From: Deltaproteobacteria bacterium
Lineage (GTDB): Bacteria; Desulfobacterota_E; Deferrimicrobia; Deferrimicrobiales; Deferrimicrobiaceae
NCBI GenBank assembly: GCA_023488945.1
Contig: JAMDBZ010000041.1
Span: 1 to 7,485 of the forward strand
Length of the DNA: 7,485 nt
Reading direction: 5' to 3'
Part shown: positions 1 to 6,004 of the stretch, piece by piece
Numbering within the stretch: position 1 is the stretch's first letter
How the letters are laid out: the number at the start of each line of letters is the position of its first letter
Position numbers and translations under genes: made by a program
Notes under the pieces: generated by a model
What the model was told of the DNA's origin: nothing
Seen by the model: the letters and a program-made list of their open reading frames with translations, nothing else
The model's database searches: none

Positions 1-6
1 AAGACG

Positions 7-117
7 CATCGGGGTCTCTTCCTTTTCCCGGCCGGTTCAATGCGCCCGGGTCCCGAACGGAACCCCGCACCATTGTCGACAGTATACATAATATACCGAT
101 CTCCCCGATCAAGACAA
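7..117 (-). promoter_or_regulatory. possible divergent promoter, RBS and start codon of a leftward gene leaving the window
   Basis: Read on the minus strand, TTGTCT (117-112) could be a -35 box. TATTAT (93-88, 18-bp spacer) or TATATT (95-90, 16-bp spacer) could be the -10. An AGGAAGAG ribosome-binding-like sequence lies at 23-16, with 6 nt to an ATG at 9-7 followed by CGT CTT at the window edge. The AT-rich patch at 82-96 stands out in a very GC-rich surround and contains inverted arms GTATA/TATAC. Only three codons are inside the window, so the product cannot be named. Each element is individually weak; the support is that promoter, SD and start codon occur in the right order and spacing. 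Confidence 0.3.
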
Positions 118-121
118 ATCT

Positions 122-137
122 TCCGCCGCGCGGCGGA
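122..137. repeat. 16-bp perfect palindrome
   Basis: TCCGCCGCGCGGCGGA is its own reverse complement. It lies just upstream of the minus-strand promoter candidate and far upstream of nrdJ. It could be a protein-binding site for either side, or chance in GC-rich sequence; no regulator is recognised. Confidence 0.5.
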
Positions 138-278
138 GCGGTGGCGAAATGACGGCGGCAAAATCCGGTTCTTCTCCCGGGCCCTGCCTCGCGATGAGAG
201 AATGGCGGGCCGCCCCTTCCGACGGCGGAGGGGAGGAACCGTCCCGGGGGGTCGGTCGATCGGGGGTGGACCGGGGCC

Positions 279-305
279 GGCGCGGCCTTCCCGGAAGCCC
301 GCGCC
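279..305. repeat. near-perfect 27-bp inverted repeat
   Basis: Two 13-base arms flank one central base at 292; the arms match as inverted copies except at one position. As RNA it could fold into a stem of about 11 bp with a 5-nt loop. No T-run follows on either strand, so it is not an intrinsic terminator. Its role is unknown. Confidence 0.5.
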
Positions 306-420
306 GAAAGCGGGGACGCGCCCGGCCGTTTGCCGTGTCCGCGGCGGTCCCGCGCCGGGGCACCGTGTTTCCCGGCGGGGGCCGCTCGGAAGGAGAATTC
401 ATCAAACGTTGTTTTACGAG

Positions 421-452
421 TTCCCAACCTGCGCGGAGGCGCGGCTTGGGAA
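421..452. repeat. hairpin-forming inverted repeat upstream of the nrdJ promoter
   Basis: TTCCCAA (421-427) and TTGGGAA (446-452) are perfect inverted arms. The interior continues with one C-C mismatch, a C-G pair, a G-T wobble and GCGC/GCGC, giving a 12-position stem around a GGAG loop. Five A residues rather than T residues follow on the plus strand, and no T-run follows on the minus strand, so it does not look like an intrinsic terminator. It ends 26 bp before the -35 box, where an activator or repressor could bind. Confidence 0.5.
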
Positions 453-478
453 AAATTCGCCGCCGCCGCCGCTTTTTC

Positions 479-508
479 TTGACATCCCCCGGCGCGACAC
501 AATACCTT
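479..508 (+). promoter_or_regulatory. predicted sigma-70 type promoter of nrdJ
   Basis: A perfect TTGACA (479-484) is followed at 17-18 bp by ATACCT/TACCTT (502-508), a poor but usable -10. Transcription would start near 515, giving a leader of about 65 nt before the nrdJ ATG. A weak -10 fits a regulated promoter, and a putative NrdR site lies directly over it. This is the only consensus -35 seen between 120 and 581. Confidence 0.6.
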
Positions 509-544
509 GTAGTGGTGTTCCCCGCAGACCACAAGATAAGCTAT
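497..544 (+). promoter_or_regulatory. tandem NrdR-box-like operators
   Basis: Site 1 is ACACAATACCTTGTAG (497-512) and site 2 is CCACAAGATAAGCTAT (529-544). Against the commonly quoted NrdR-box pattern ACACAATATATTGTGT they match at 12 and 10 of 16 positions. The shared CACAA cores start exactly 32 bp apart, about three helical turns, which is the pairing expected of cooperative NrdR sites. Site 1 overlaps the predicted -10 and site 2 lies just downstream of the predicted start, so binding should repress. NrdR is an ATP-cone zinc-finger repressor of ribonucleotide reductase genes in many bacteria; its own gene is not in this window. The second halves of both sites are degenerate. Confidence 0.55.
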
Positions 545-581
545 CCTGAAATCAAGAACCCCGCGCAGTGAGGGACCGAAG

Positions 582-3500
582 ATGGATTTGAACCTGACCG
601 ATTCCGCGACGTCCGCCGAAGCCGCCCCGTCCTCCGCCCCGGGCCGCGGTCGGGGGAAGGCGCTTCCGTCCCTTCCGCCCCGCGAATGGGCGGAACGGAT
701 GCTCGTCAAGTACGGCCCGATGCCGGTCTCGGAGAACGCCCGGAAAGTCCTCGAACGGCGCTACCTGAAGAAGGGCTCCGCCGGGGAGACGCTCGAGACG
801 CCCGAGGAGATGGTCGCCCGGGTGGCCTGGAACATCGCCCTCGCCGAGGGGCTCTACTACGGCGCCGTCCCCGAGGTCGTGTCCCTGTGGGCGGAAACCT
901 TCTACGCCCTGATGATCCGGCTCGATTTCATGCCGAACTCGCCGACGTTGATGAACGCGGGCCGGGAGCTGCAGCAGCTGTCGGCCTGTTTCGTTCTGCC
1001 GGTCGAGGACTCGATGGAGTCGATCTTCTCGGCCGTCAAGAACACGGCGCTCATCCACAAGAGCGGCGGCGGGACGGGGTTTTCCTTCTCCCGGCTCCGC
1101 CCGAAGAACGACGTCGTCAAGTCGACGAAGGGGATCTCCTCCGGCCCCATCTCCTTCATGACCGTCTTCGACGCGGCGACCGAGACGATCAAGCAGGGCG
1201 GCACGCGGCGGGGCGCCAACATGGGGATCCTGCGCGTCGACCACCCCGACATCCTCGAGTTCATCACCTGCAAGACGGCGAACGACCGGCTCAACAATTT
1301 CAACATCTCCGCCGCCCTGACCGAGGAGTTCATGAAAGCGGTCGAAACCGACGGGGAATACAACCTCATGAACCCGCACTCCCGCGAGATGACCGCGGCG
1401 CTGCCCGCCCGCGAGGTGTTCGAGAAGATCGTGGACGCGGCGTGGCGCAACGGGGAGCCGGGGATCATCTTCATCGACCGGATCAACAGGGACAACCCGA
1501 CGCCCAAGGTCGGCGCGATCGAGAGCACGAACCCGTGCGTCACGGGGGACACGCTCGTCGCCGTGGCCGATGGCCGTGGTACCGTTCCCATCCGACGGCT
1601 CGCCGAGGAAGGACGGGACGTGCCCGTCTTCTGCCGGGGCCGAAACGGCCGGGTGACGGTCCGCATGATGCGGAACCCGCGACTCACCGGCCACCGCAAG
1701 CCGATTCTCAAGGTCGTGCTGGACGACGGCAACTTCCTGCGCGTCACGGAGAATCATCGGTTCGTCCTCTCCGACGGCAATGTCAAGGAGGCCGGGAACC
1801 TCGCGCCTGGCGACAGCCTGAGCATCATGACGCGCCGGGTGGCTCCGTTTGAGAAAGTGATGGTTCAACGAAGCGGCAATGCCCAACGGTATTGGTGGAT
1901 CTCCTCCACCGACTGTCCGAACTGGGAGCTCGAGCACCGGCTCATCGCCAACTTCCATGACCGCCGCCAGACAGGGAGGAGCATGCACCGGCGCGATCAC
2001 GTGGTGCACCATCGCGACTACGATGGCCTCAACAACGACCCGGCGAATCTGCTCGTCATGACGAAGGAGGAGCATCACCGGCACCACGCGAAGGACCGCG
2101 AAGGGGATAAGAACCCGATGCGGAGGTTCCCGGAAAAGAACTGGAGAAACGACCCGACGAAACAGCGGGAGATGCGCCTCCGGCACCACGTTGGCGCAAG
2201 ACGCCGCGACGAAACGAAGGCGCGCATCGGCTACGCGACGGCCCTTCGATTCACCGATGAAGACTTCCGCGCCAACCGCCGCGCCGCGGTGAAATCCGCC
2301 ATGGTTGCAGGCCGTGATGCATTCATGAGTGGAATCCACGACCGGGCACTGGCAAAGCTCGCGAAGTGTCAAACGGCGACCGATCTTCCCTGCTTCCTCG
2401 ACGGCAACGTCGTGATGGTCGAGCGGTCGTGCGAACGTTGCGGCGCGACGTTCGTGGTCGCCTGGAGCCGGCGCGAACAATCGTTCTGCTCGCAGCCGTG
2501 CTACGTATCCCGGCACAACGCGGATCCCGGCATCCGCGGACGCATCGCCGAAAGCGTCCGGTCCACCTGCCTCAATAAGGCGGAAGACCGGTACCGGCAG
2601 CAGGTCAGATGCCTCCTCGATCTGAAATTCGAGATCGGACGCGTTCCGCTCAAGAAGGAATGGGAAGGGCGATGCGCCGCGGAAGGCGTGTCGAAACGGC
2701 TGGGGACCGAATTCGCCTTTCCGACTTACGAGGCTTTGAAGACGGCAGCGATGATGCACAACCATCGGGTCGCATCCGTGACCCCGGACGGGCTCGACGA
2801 CGTCTACAATGGCACGGTCGATGAATTCCACAACTTCTATATAGGTGATTTTTATGGAGAATTTTGCAGCGATGCCTGTCACCAATATATCAACACTTGT
2901 CAATGTGGGGAGCAGCCGCTGCTTCCATACGAGTCGTGCAACCTGGGCTCGATCAACCTCGACCACATGGTGACCGAGGAGAACGGCCGGCCCCGGATCC
3001 ACCACGAGAAGCTCAAGGCCGCCGTGCACGATGCGGTCCGGTTCCTCGACAACGTCATCGACATGAACAACTACCCGCTGAACGAGATCCGGCAGATGAC
3101 GCTCGGGAACCGCAAGATCGGGCTGGGCGTGATGGGGTTTGCCGACATGCTCATCCGCCTGGGGATCCCCTACGACTCCGACGAGGCGCTCGCTACGGCT
3201 CAGGAGGTCATGAGCTTCGTCCAGGAGGAGTCGGCGTCGGCCTCCGTCGACCTGGCGCGGGAGCGCGGGGCCTTCCCCAACTTCCCCGTCAGCGTCTACG
3301 CCGAGCGGGGGGGGGCGCCGCGGCGCAACGCCACGACGACGACGATCGCCCCCACGGGGACGATCAGCATCATCTCCGGCTGCAGCAGCGGGATCGAGCC
3401 GATCTTCGCCCTGTCGTTCATCCGGAACGTGATGGACAACGACCACCTCGTGGAGGTCCACCCCCTCTTCGAGGCGGAGATGCGGAAGCGGGGGCTCTAC

Positions 3501-4385
3501 TCCATCGAGCTGATGACCGAGATCTCCCGGACGGGAGGGATTCGGAAGTCGGCCGGCATTTCCGAGGACCTCCGCCGGGCCTTCGTGGTCGCTCACGACA
3601 TCTCGCCCGAGGCGCACCTGCGGATGCAGGCCGCCTTCCAGAAGTACACGGACAACGCGGTTTCCAAGACCGTCAACTTCCCCGCCGAGGCGACCCGGGA
3701 CGACATCCGCAAGGTGTTCCTCCTGGCCTATCGCCTCGGGTGCAAGGGAGTCACCGTCTACCGGGATCGCAGCCGCGACGAGCAGGTCCTGAACATCGGA
3801 GAGGTGAACCGGCGCGAGGAGGCGGCCCGGGAGGCCCTGCCTTCGGCCGAGCCGGGCTTTGTCTCGCCGCGCCCCCGCCCCGACACGCTCCTCGGGATCA
3901 CCAAGGAGATGAAGACGAGCTGCGGGAAGCTTTACATCACGATGAACCGGGACGAGAAGGGGCTCTTCGAGATCTTCAACCAGATGGGGAAGGCGGGCGG
4001 GTGCGCCGCCTCCCAGTCCGAGGCGATCGGGCGTCTCGTCTCCCTGGCCTTGCGCTCCGGCGTCAAGCCCGGCGAGATCATCAAGCAGCTCAAGGGGATC
4101 TCCTGCCACCTCCCGGCGTGGGGGGGAAACGGGGGGAAGATCCTGTCGTGCGCCGACGCCGTCGCGAAGGCGGTCGAGTGGTACCTCGAGGCGATCGACG
4201 AGATGGCCGCCGGCATGCTCAAGGCCGCCGAGCCTTCCATCGCCGCCCGCAACCCCTCGGCCGCGCCGCGGACGCGCGGCGACGAGGCCGGGATCGTACG
4301 CGGCGCCTGCCCCGACTGCGGCAGCCAGGTCGAGATGCAGGAAGGGTGTGTCAAGTGCCGGTCGTGCGGGTTCTCGGAGTGCTGA
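582..4385 (+). CDS. nrdJ: adenosylcobalamin-dependent (class II) ribonucleotide reductase, intein-containing precursor
   Basis: Reduces ribonucleotides to deoxyribonucleotides using a cobalamin-derived radical, independent of oxygen. The 1267-residue precursor includes a 456-residue intein (319-774), so the mature enzyme would be 811 residues, normal for the TSCPD-bearing NrdJ family. Visible motifs: an ERRYLKK N-terminal segment; SACFV with redox Cys136; KQGGTRRGANMG; NP (317-318) joined after splicing to CGE, giving radical Cys775 and Glu777; ESCNLGS with the second redox Cys786, eleven residues after Cys775 as in known class II enzymes; PTGTIS (924-929); a TSCPD domain around 1105-1205; and a cysteine-rich tail (Cys1243, 1246, 1256, 1259, 1262, 1267) for zinc binding and/or reductant shuttling. 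The first 35 or so residues are low complexity. The ATG at 582 follows a weak GAGGGA ribosome-binding-like sequence. tmk begins 6 nt after the stop. The NrdR-like promoter upstream fits RNR control. Confidence 0.97.
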   Translation: MDLNLTDSATSAEAAPSSAPGRGRGKALPSLPPREWAERMLVKYGPMPVSENARKVLERRYLKKGSAGETLETPEEMVARVAWNIALAEGLYYGAVPEVVSLWAETFYALMIRLDFMPNSPTLMNAGRELQQLSACFVLPVEDSMESIFSAVKNTALIHKSGGGTGFSFSRLRPKNDVVKSTKGISSGPISFMTVFDAATETIKQGGTRRGANMGILRVDHPDILEFITCKTANDRLNNFNISAALTEEFMKAVETDGEYNLMNPHSREMTAALPAREVFEKIVDAAWRNGEPGIIFIDRINRDNPTPKVGAIESTNPCVTGDTLVAVADGRGTVPIRRLAEEGRDVPVFCRGRNGRVTVRMMRNPRLTGHRKPILKVVLDDGNFLRVTENHRFVLSDGNVKEAGNLAPGDSLSIMTRRVAPFEKVMVQRSGNAQRYWWISSTDCPNWELEHRLIANFHDRRQTGRSMHRRDHVVHHRDYDGLNNDPANLLVMTKEEHHRHHAKDREGDKNPMRRFPEKNWRNDPTKQREMRLRHHVGARRRDETKARIGYATALRFTDEDFRANRRAAVKSAMVAGRDAFMSGIHDRALAKLAKCQTATDLPCFLDGNVVMVERSCERCGATFVVAWSRREQSFCSQPCYVSRHNADPGIRGRIAESVRSTCLNKAEDRYRQQVRCLLDLKFEIGRVPLKKEWEGRCAAEGVSKRLGTEFAFPTYEALKTAAMMHNHRVASVTPDGLDDVYNGTVDEFHNFYIGDFYGEFCSDACHQYINTCQCGEQPLLPYESCNLGSINLDHMVTEENGRPRIHHEKLKAAVHDAVRFLDNVIDMNNYPLNEIRQMTLGNRKIGLGVMGFADMLIRLGIPYDSDEALATAQEVMSFVQEESASASVDLARERGAFPNFPVSVYAERGGAPRRNATTTTIAPTGTISIISGCSSGIEPIFALSFIRNVMDNDHLVEVHPLFEAEMRKRGLYSIELMTEISRTGGIRKSAGISEDLRRAFVVAHDISPEAHLRMQAAFQKYTDNAVSKTVNFPAEATRDDIRKVFLLAYRLGCKGVTVYRDRSRDEQVLNIGEVNRREEAAREALPSAEPGFVSPRPRPDTLLGITKEMKTSCGKLYITMNRDEKGLFEIFNQMGKAGGCAASQSEAIGRLVSLALRSGVKPGEIIKQLKGISCHLPAWGGNGGKILSCADAVAKAVEWYLEAIDEMAAGMLKAAEPSIAARNPSAAPRTRGDEAGIVRGACPDCGSQVEMQEGCVKCRSCGFSEC
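1536..2903 (+). mobile_element. intein with homing-endonuclease region in NrdJ
   Basis: An in-frame 456-residue insertion splits the conserved STNP/CGEQPLLPYESC motif. Block A is CVTGDTLVAVADG with nucleophile Cys319. Block B contains TENH (Thr389, His392) followed by NLAPGDS. Block F is VYNGTVDEFHNFYIG (741-755) with its His-Asn at 750-751. The end is YINTCQ/C, where the first extein residue is Cys775. The boundaries are fixed by restoring an uninterrupted NPCGEQ motif. The last residue is Gln rather than Asn, and the residue before it is Cys773 rather than His. A spacer with Cys762 and Cys766 separates block F from the end. The middle, about residues 425-727, carries the endonuclease region. 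The frame is intact throughout, so splicing and homing may both be functional. Most of the intein has host-like GC, but its last 80 or so bases are AT-rich. Confidence 0.95.
1881..2762 (+). other. HNH homing-endonuclease region of the intein, with zinc finger
   Basis: The HNH core is DHVVHHRDYDGLNNDPANLL (472-491) followed by KEEHHRHH (495-502), with His476-His477, Asn489 and His498/His501 as candidate metal-binding or catalytic positions. A GDKNPM segment (508-513) resembles the NUMOD3 DNA-binding motif of HNH and GIY-YIG nucleases. A C4 finger follows: Cys617-x2-Cys620 and Cys636-x3-Cys640 in an FCSxxCY context. Residues 671-727 (EIGRVPLKKEW, then an aromatic/Leu-Ala helix) resemble the helical repeats found with some HNH homing endonucleases. 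The likely role is cleaving intein-less nrdJ alleles at the insertion site. The HNH call is strong; NUMOD3-like and repeat-like are by-eye resemblances. Confidence 0.8.
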
Positions 4386-4391
4386 CCCCGG

Positions 4392-5021
4392 GTGGGCGCG
4401 CCGTTCATCACGTTCGAGGGAATCGAGGGCTCGGGTAAGAGCACCCAGGTCCGCCTCCTCTCGGACCATCTCGCCTCCCGGAACATCCCGCACGCCGTCA
4501 CCCGGGAACCGGGCGGGACCCCGCTCGCGGAATCCGTCCGGGCTCTCCTGCTCTCCCACCGGGACGGCGAGATCATCTTCCCCGAGACGGAGCTCCTGCT
4601 GTACGAGGCGGCGCGGGCCCAGCACGTCCGCATCGTCGTCCGCCCCGCCCTCGACGCCGGGAAGGCCGTCCTGTGCGACCGGTTCTGCGACGCGACGCTC
4701 GCCTACCAGGGGCATGCCCGGAGGCTCCCGGCGGCGTGGATCGAGGAGCTGAACGCCTACGCCGCCGGCGGGCTCGTCCCCGATCTCACCGTCCTGCTCG
4801 ACCTGTCGCCCGAGGAGGGGTTCGCGCGGCTCGCCGCGCGGGGCGGCGGGCGGGACCGGCTGGAGGGCGAGTCGCTGAAATTCCACCGGCTCGTCCGCGA
4901 AGGGTATCTCCTGCTCCAGGCCCGCCACCCGGGACGGATCGTCCGGGTGGACGGGGCCCCTCCCCCGGACCGCGTCTTCTCGGAGGTCCGCGAGGCCGTG
5001 GCGTCGCGGTTCGGATGGTAG
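4392..5021 (+). CDS. tmk: thymidylate (dTMP) kinase
   Basis: Phosphorylates dTMP to dTDP with ATP in the cytoplasm, on the path to dTTP. The 209-residue product has the family's usual length. It has a P-loop with FEGIEGSGKST (residues 8-18), the TMP-binding REPGGTP (38-44), EAARAQH (72-78), the DRY-type motif present as DRF (96-98) followed by AYQG (104-107), and a LID region with RGGGRDRLE (150-158). Arginines in the LID and none in the P-loop mark the E. coli-like type. The start is GTG, chosen because it lies just before the conserved FITFEG strand and 6 nt after the nrdJ stop; a GGAG (4376-4379) inside the end of nrdJ is the likely ribosome binding site. Its 3' end overlaps holB by 7 nt. 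Adjacency to nrdJ groups two steps of dNTP synthesis. Confidence 0.96.
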   Translation: MGAPFITFEGIEGSGKSTQVRLLSDHLASRNIPHAVTREPGGTPLAESVRALLLSHRDGEIIFPETELLLYEAARAQHVRIVVRPALDAGKAVLCDRFCDATLAYQGHARRLPAAWIEELNAYAAGGLVPDLTVLLDLSPEEGFARLAARGGGRDRLEGESLKFHRLVREGYLLLQARHPGRIVRVDGAPPPDRVFSEVREAVASRFGW

Positions 5022-5995
5022 AGCGCATCGAAGCGGTCCGCGGCCAGGACCGCGCCGTCTCCCTCCTCTCCCGCTACCTCGAATCGGGCCGGGTCCCCCC
5101 GGGCCTGCTCTTCTTCGGCGAGGAAGGGATCGGCAAGGAGAAGGCGGCGGGCGCCTTCGCCGCCGCGCTTCTCTGCCGCGACCGGACGCCCGGCGGGGCG
5201 TGCGGAACGTGCGTGGAATGCCGGCTCCTCGCCGCCGGGAGTCACCCCAACCTCCTGCGGGTCGCGCCCGACGGCCTCTTCATCCGGATCGACGAGATCC
5301 GCGCCCTCCAGGAGGAGCTGGCGCTCAAGGCGTTCTCGGACAGGCCGCGCGCGGTCCTCGTGGTCCCGGCGGACCGGATGACGCTGCAGGCGGCGAACGC
5401 CCTGCTCAAGACGCTCGAGGAGCCCCCCCCGGGAACCCACCTGCTGCTGGTCGCCCACCGGCTCTCCCAGGTCCCCCCGACCATCGTCTCGCGGTGCCAG
5501 AAGGTCCCGTTCTCCCCGCTTCCGGCCGGCCTCGTGGAGGAGATCCTCCTGGCGGTCCCCGAAGCGCGGGAGGTTCATGGCCCGGACGCCGTCCGGGCCG
5601 CGGCGGCCGGCGCCGGGGGAAGCCCGGGGCGGGTGCTGGCCCTTCTGTCCGAGCCGACGGCGGACCGGGACGCCTGGATCCGGCGCCTGGGGCGGCTCGA
5701 CGCGGCGGACGCGATCGCCGCGGCGGAAGCGTTCAAGGGGAGCGGCGAGCAAGGCCGGCGCCTGGCCGTGCCCCTGGCCCTTTCGCGGGACGTCGCCCTC
5801 TTATGTTCCGACCCGAAAGCGGATATAATCAACAAGGACAGGAGGGAGACGTTGTCCGCCCTCGCCCTGCGGCGGGCTCCCGCCGGCTGGACGCGGGCGT
5901 TCCGCGAGCTCCTCTCGATGTCGCGGGCGTCTCCACAGGCCCAGAAGCGGCTGATGGTGGAGGCGTTTTTGTTTGGATTGCACGGAAAGGATTGA
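5015..5995 (+). CDS. holB: DNA polymerase III delta' subunit (clamp loader)
   Basis: A AAA+ fold subunit of the clamp-loader complex, which places the beta sliding clamp on primed DNA. The 326-residue product shows a P-loop-like GEEGIGKE (35-42), a zinc module with Cys54, Cys63, Cys66 and Cys69, the hallmark AANALLKTLEEPP (126-138), and TIVSRCQ (156-162) at the sensor-1/SRC position. The C-terminal half is Ala-rich helical sequence as expected for the collar domain. The frame stays open far upstream, but the ATG at 5015 places the conserved N-terminus correctly and overlaps the tmk stop by 7 nt, implying translational coupling. A run of eight C residues (5423-5430) encodes the Pro-rich stretch after LEE. 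Near the 3' end a TATAAT and an AGGAGG lie inside the coding sequence. Confidence 0.95.
   Translation: MVERIEAVRGQDRAVSLLSRYLESGRVPPGLLFFGEEGIGKEKAAGAFAAALLCRDRTPGGACGTCVECRLLAAGSHPNLLRVAPDGLFIRIDEIRALQEELALKAFSDRPRAVLVVPADRMTLQAANALLKTLEEPPPGTHLLLVAHRLSQVPPTIVSRCQKVPFSPLPAGLVEEILLAVPEAREVHGPDAVRAAAAGAGGSPGRVLALLSEPTADRDAWIRRLGRLDAADAIAAAEAFKGSGEQGRRLAVPLALSRDVALLCSDPKADIINKDRRETLSALALRRAPAGWTRAFRELLSMSRASPQAQKRLMVEAFLFGLHGKD
5824..5848 (+). promoter_or_regulatory. possible internal -10 and Shine-Dalgarno inside holB
   Basis: A perfect TATAAT (5824-5829) occurs in a locally AT-rich patch, followed by a strong AGGAGG Shine-Dalgarno-like sequence just before 5848. The nearest -35 position at 17 bp (TTATGT, 5801-5806) is poor. 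A TTG in the holB frame lies about 6-8 nt after the SD and would give only a short C-terminal fragment of HolB. It could be a secondary promoter feeding ricT and metG about 175 bp downstream, or chance. Confidence 0.25.
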
Positions 5996-6004
5996 GGCCG
6001 CCGA

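Larger units (their letters stand above)
119..478. other. gene-free GC-rich intergenic region with inverted repeats
   Basis: No convincing gene was found here. Open frames on both strands exist only because GC-rich DNA lacks stop codons; their translations are Arg/Pro/Gly-rich low-complexity sequence without recognisable motifs. No tRNA or rRNA is visible, and no cobalamin riboswitch B12-box could be recognised by eye although the next gene is B12-dependent. What can be seen is a 16-bp perfect palindrome (122-137), a 27-bp near-perfect palindrome (279-305), a hairpin-forming repeat (421-452) and a short GCC trinucleotide run (459-472). An AAGGAG Shine-Dalgarno-like sequence near 391-396 has no well-placed ATG or GTG after it. 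Confidence 0.6.

Noticed and set aside
421..480. Intrinsic terminator before the nrdJ promoter (hairpin, then GCC repeats and TTTTT)
   Set aside because: The good hairpin (421-452) is followed by A residues, and the T-run at 473-477 is not directly preceded by a stable stem; only about 5 contiguous pairs can form there.
413..549. Small ORF from TTG near 413 after a GGAAGGAG sequence
   Set aside because: The start is TTG with a 13-nt spacing, it runs through the predicted promoter and operators, and the peptide has no recognisable features.
40..571. Three open frames (two plus, one minus) upstream of nrdJ
   Set aside because: Low-complexity Arg/Pro/Gly translations with no supported start, and they cover the nrdJ promoter region.
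119..581. Cobalamin riboswitch ahead of the B12-dependent reductase
   Set aside because: No recognisable B12-box or associated conserved core could be found by eye; NrdR-type control is better supported. A covariance-model search would decide.
2886..2903. Alternative intein end after YIN with Thr as +1 residue
   Set aside because: It would leave Thr-Cys-Gln inserted between NP and CGEQ in the mature enzyme, breaking a near-invariant active-site motif. The Gln/Cys boundary restores the motif exactly.
2864..4438. A 524-codon shifted frame inside the 3' half of nrdJ
   Set aside because: Shadow of nrdJ; its translation is Arg/Gly/Pro-rich and starts from a TTG inside the intein end.
552..4928. 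A 1458-codon open frame on the minus strand antisense to nrdJ and tmk
   Set aside because: It lies opposite a certain gene. Such long antisense frames come from GC-rich third positions, and its translation is Arg/Asp/Gly/Val/Pro-rich without recognisable motifs.
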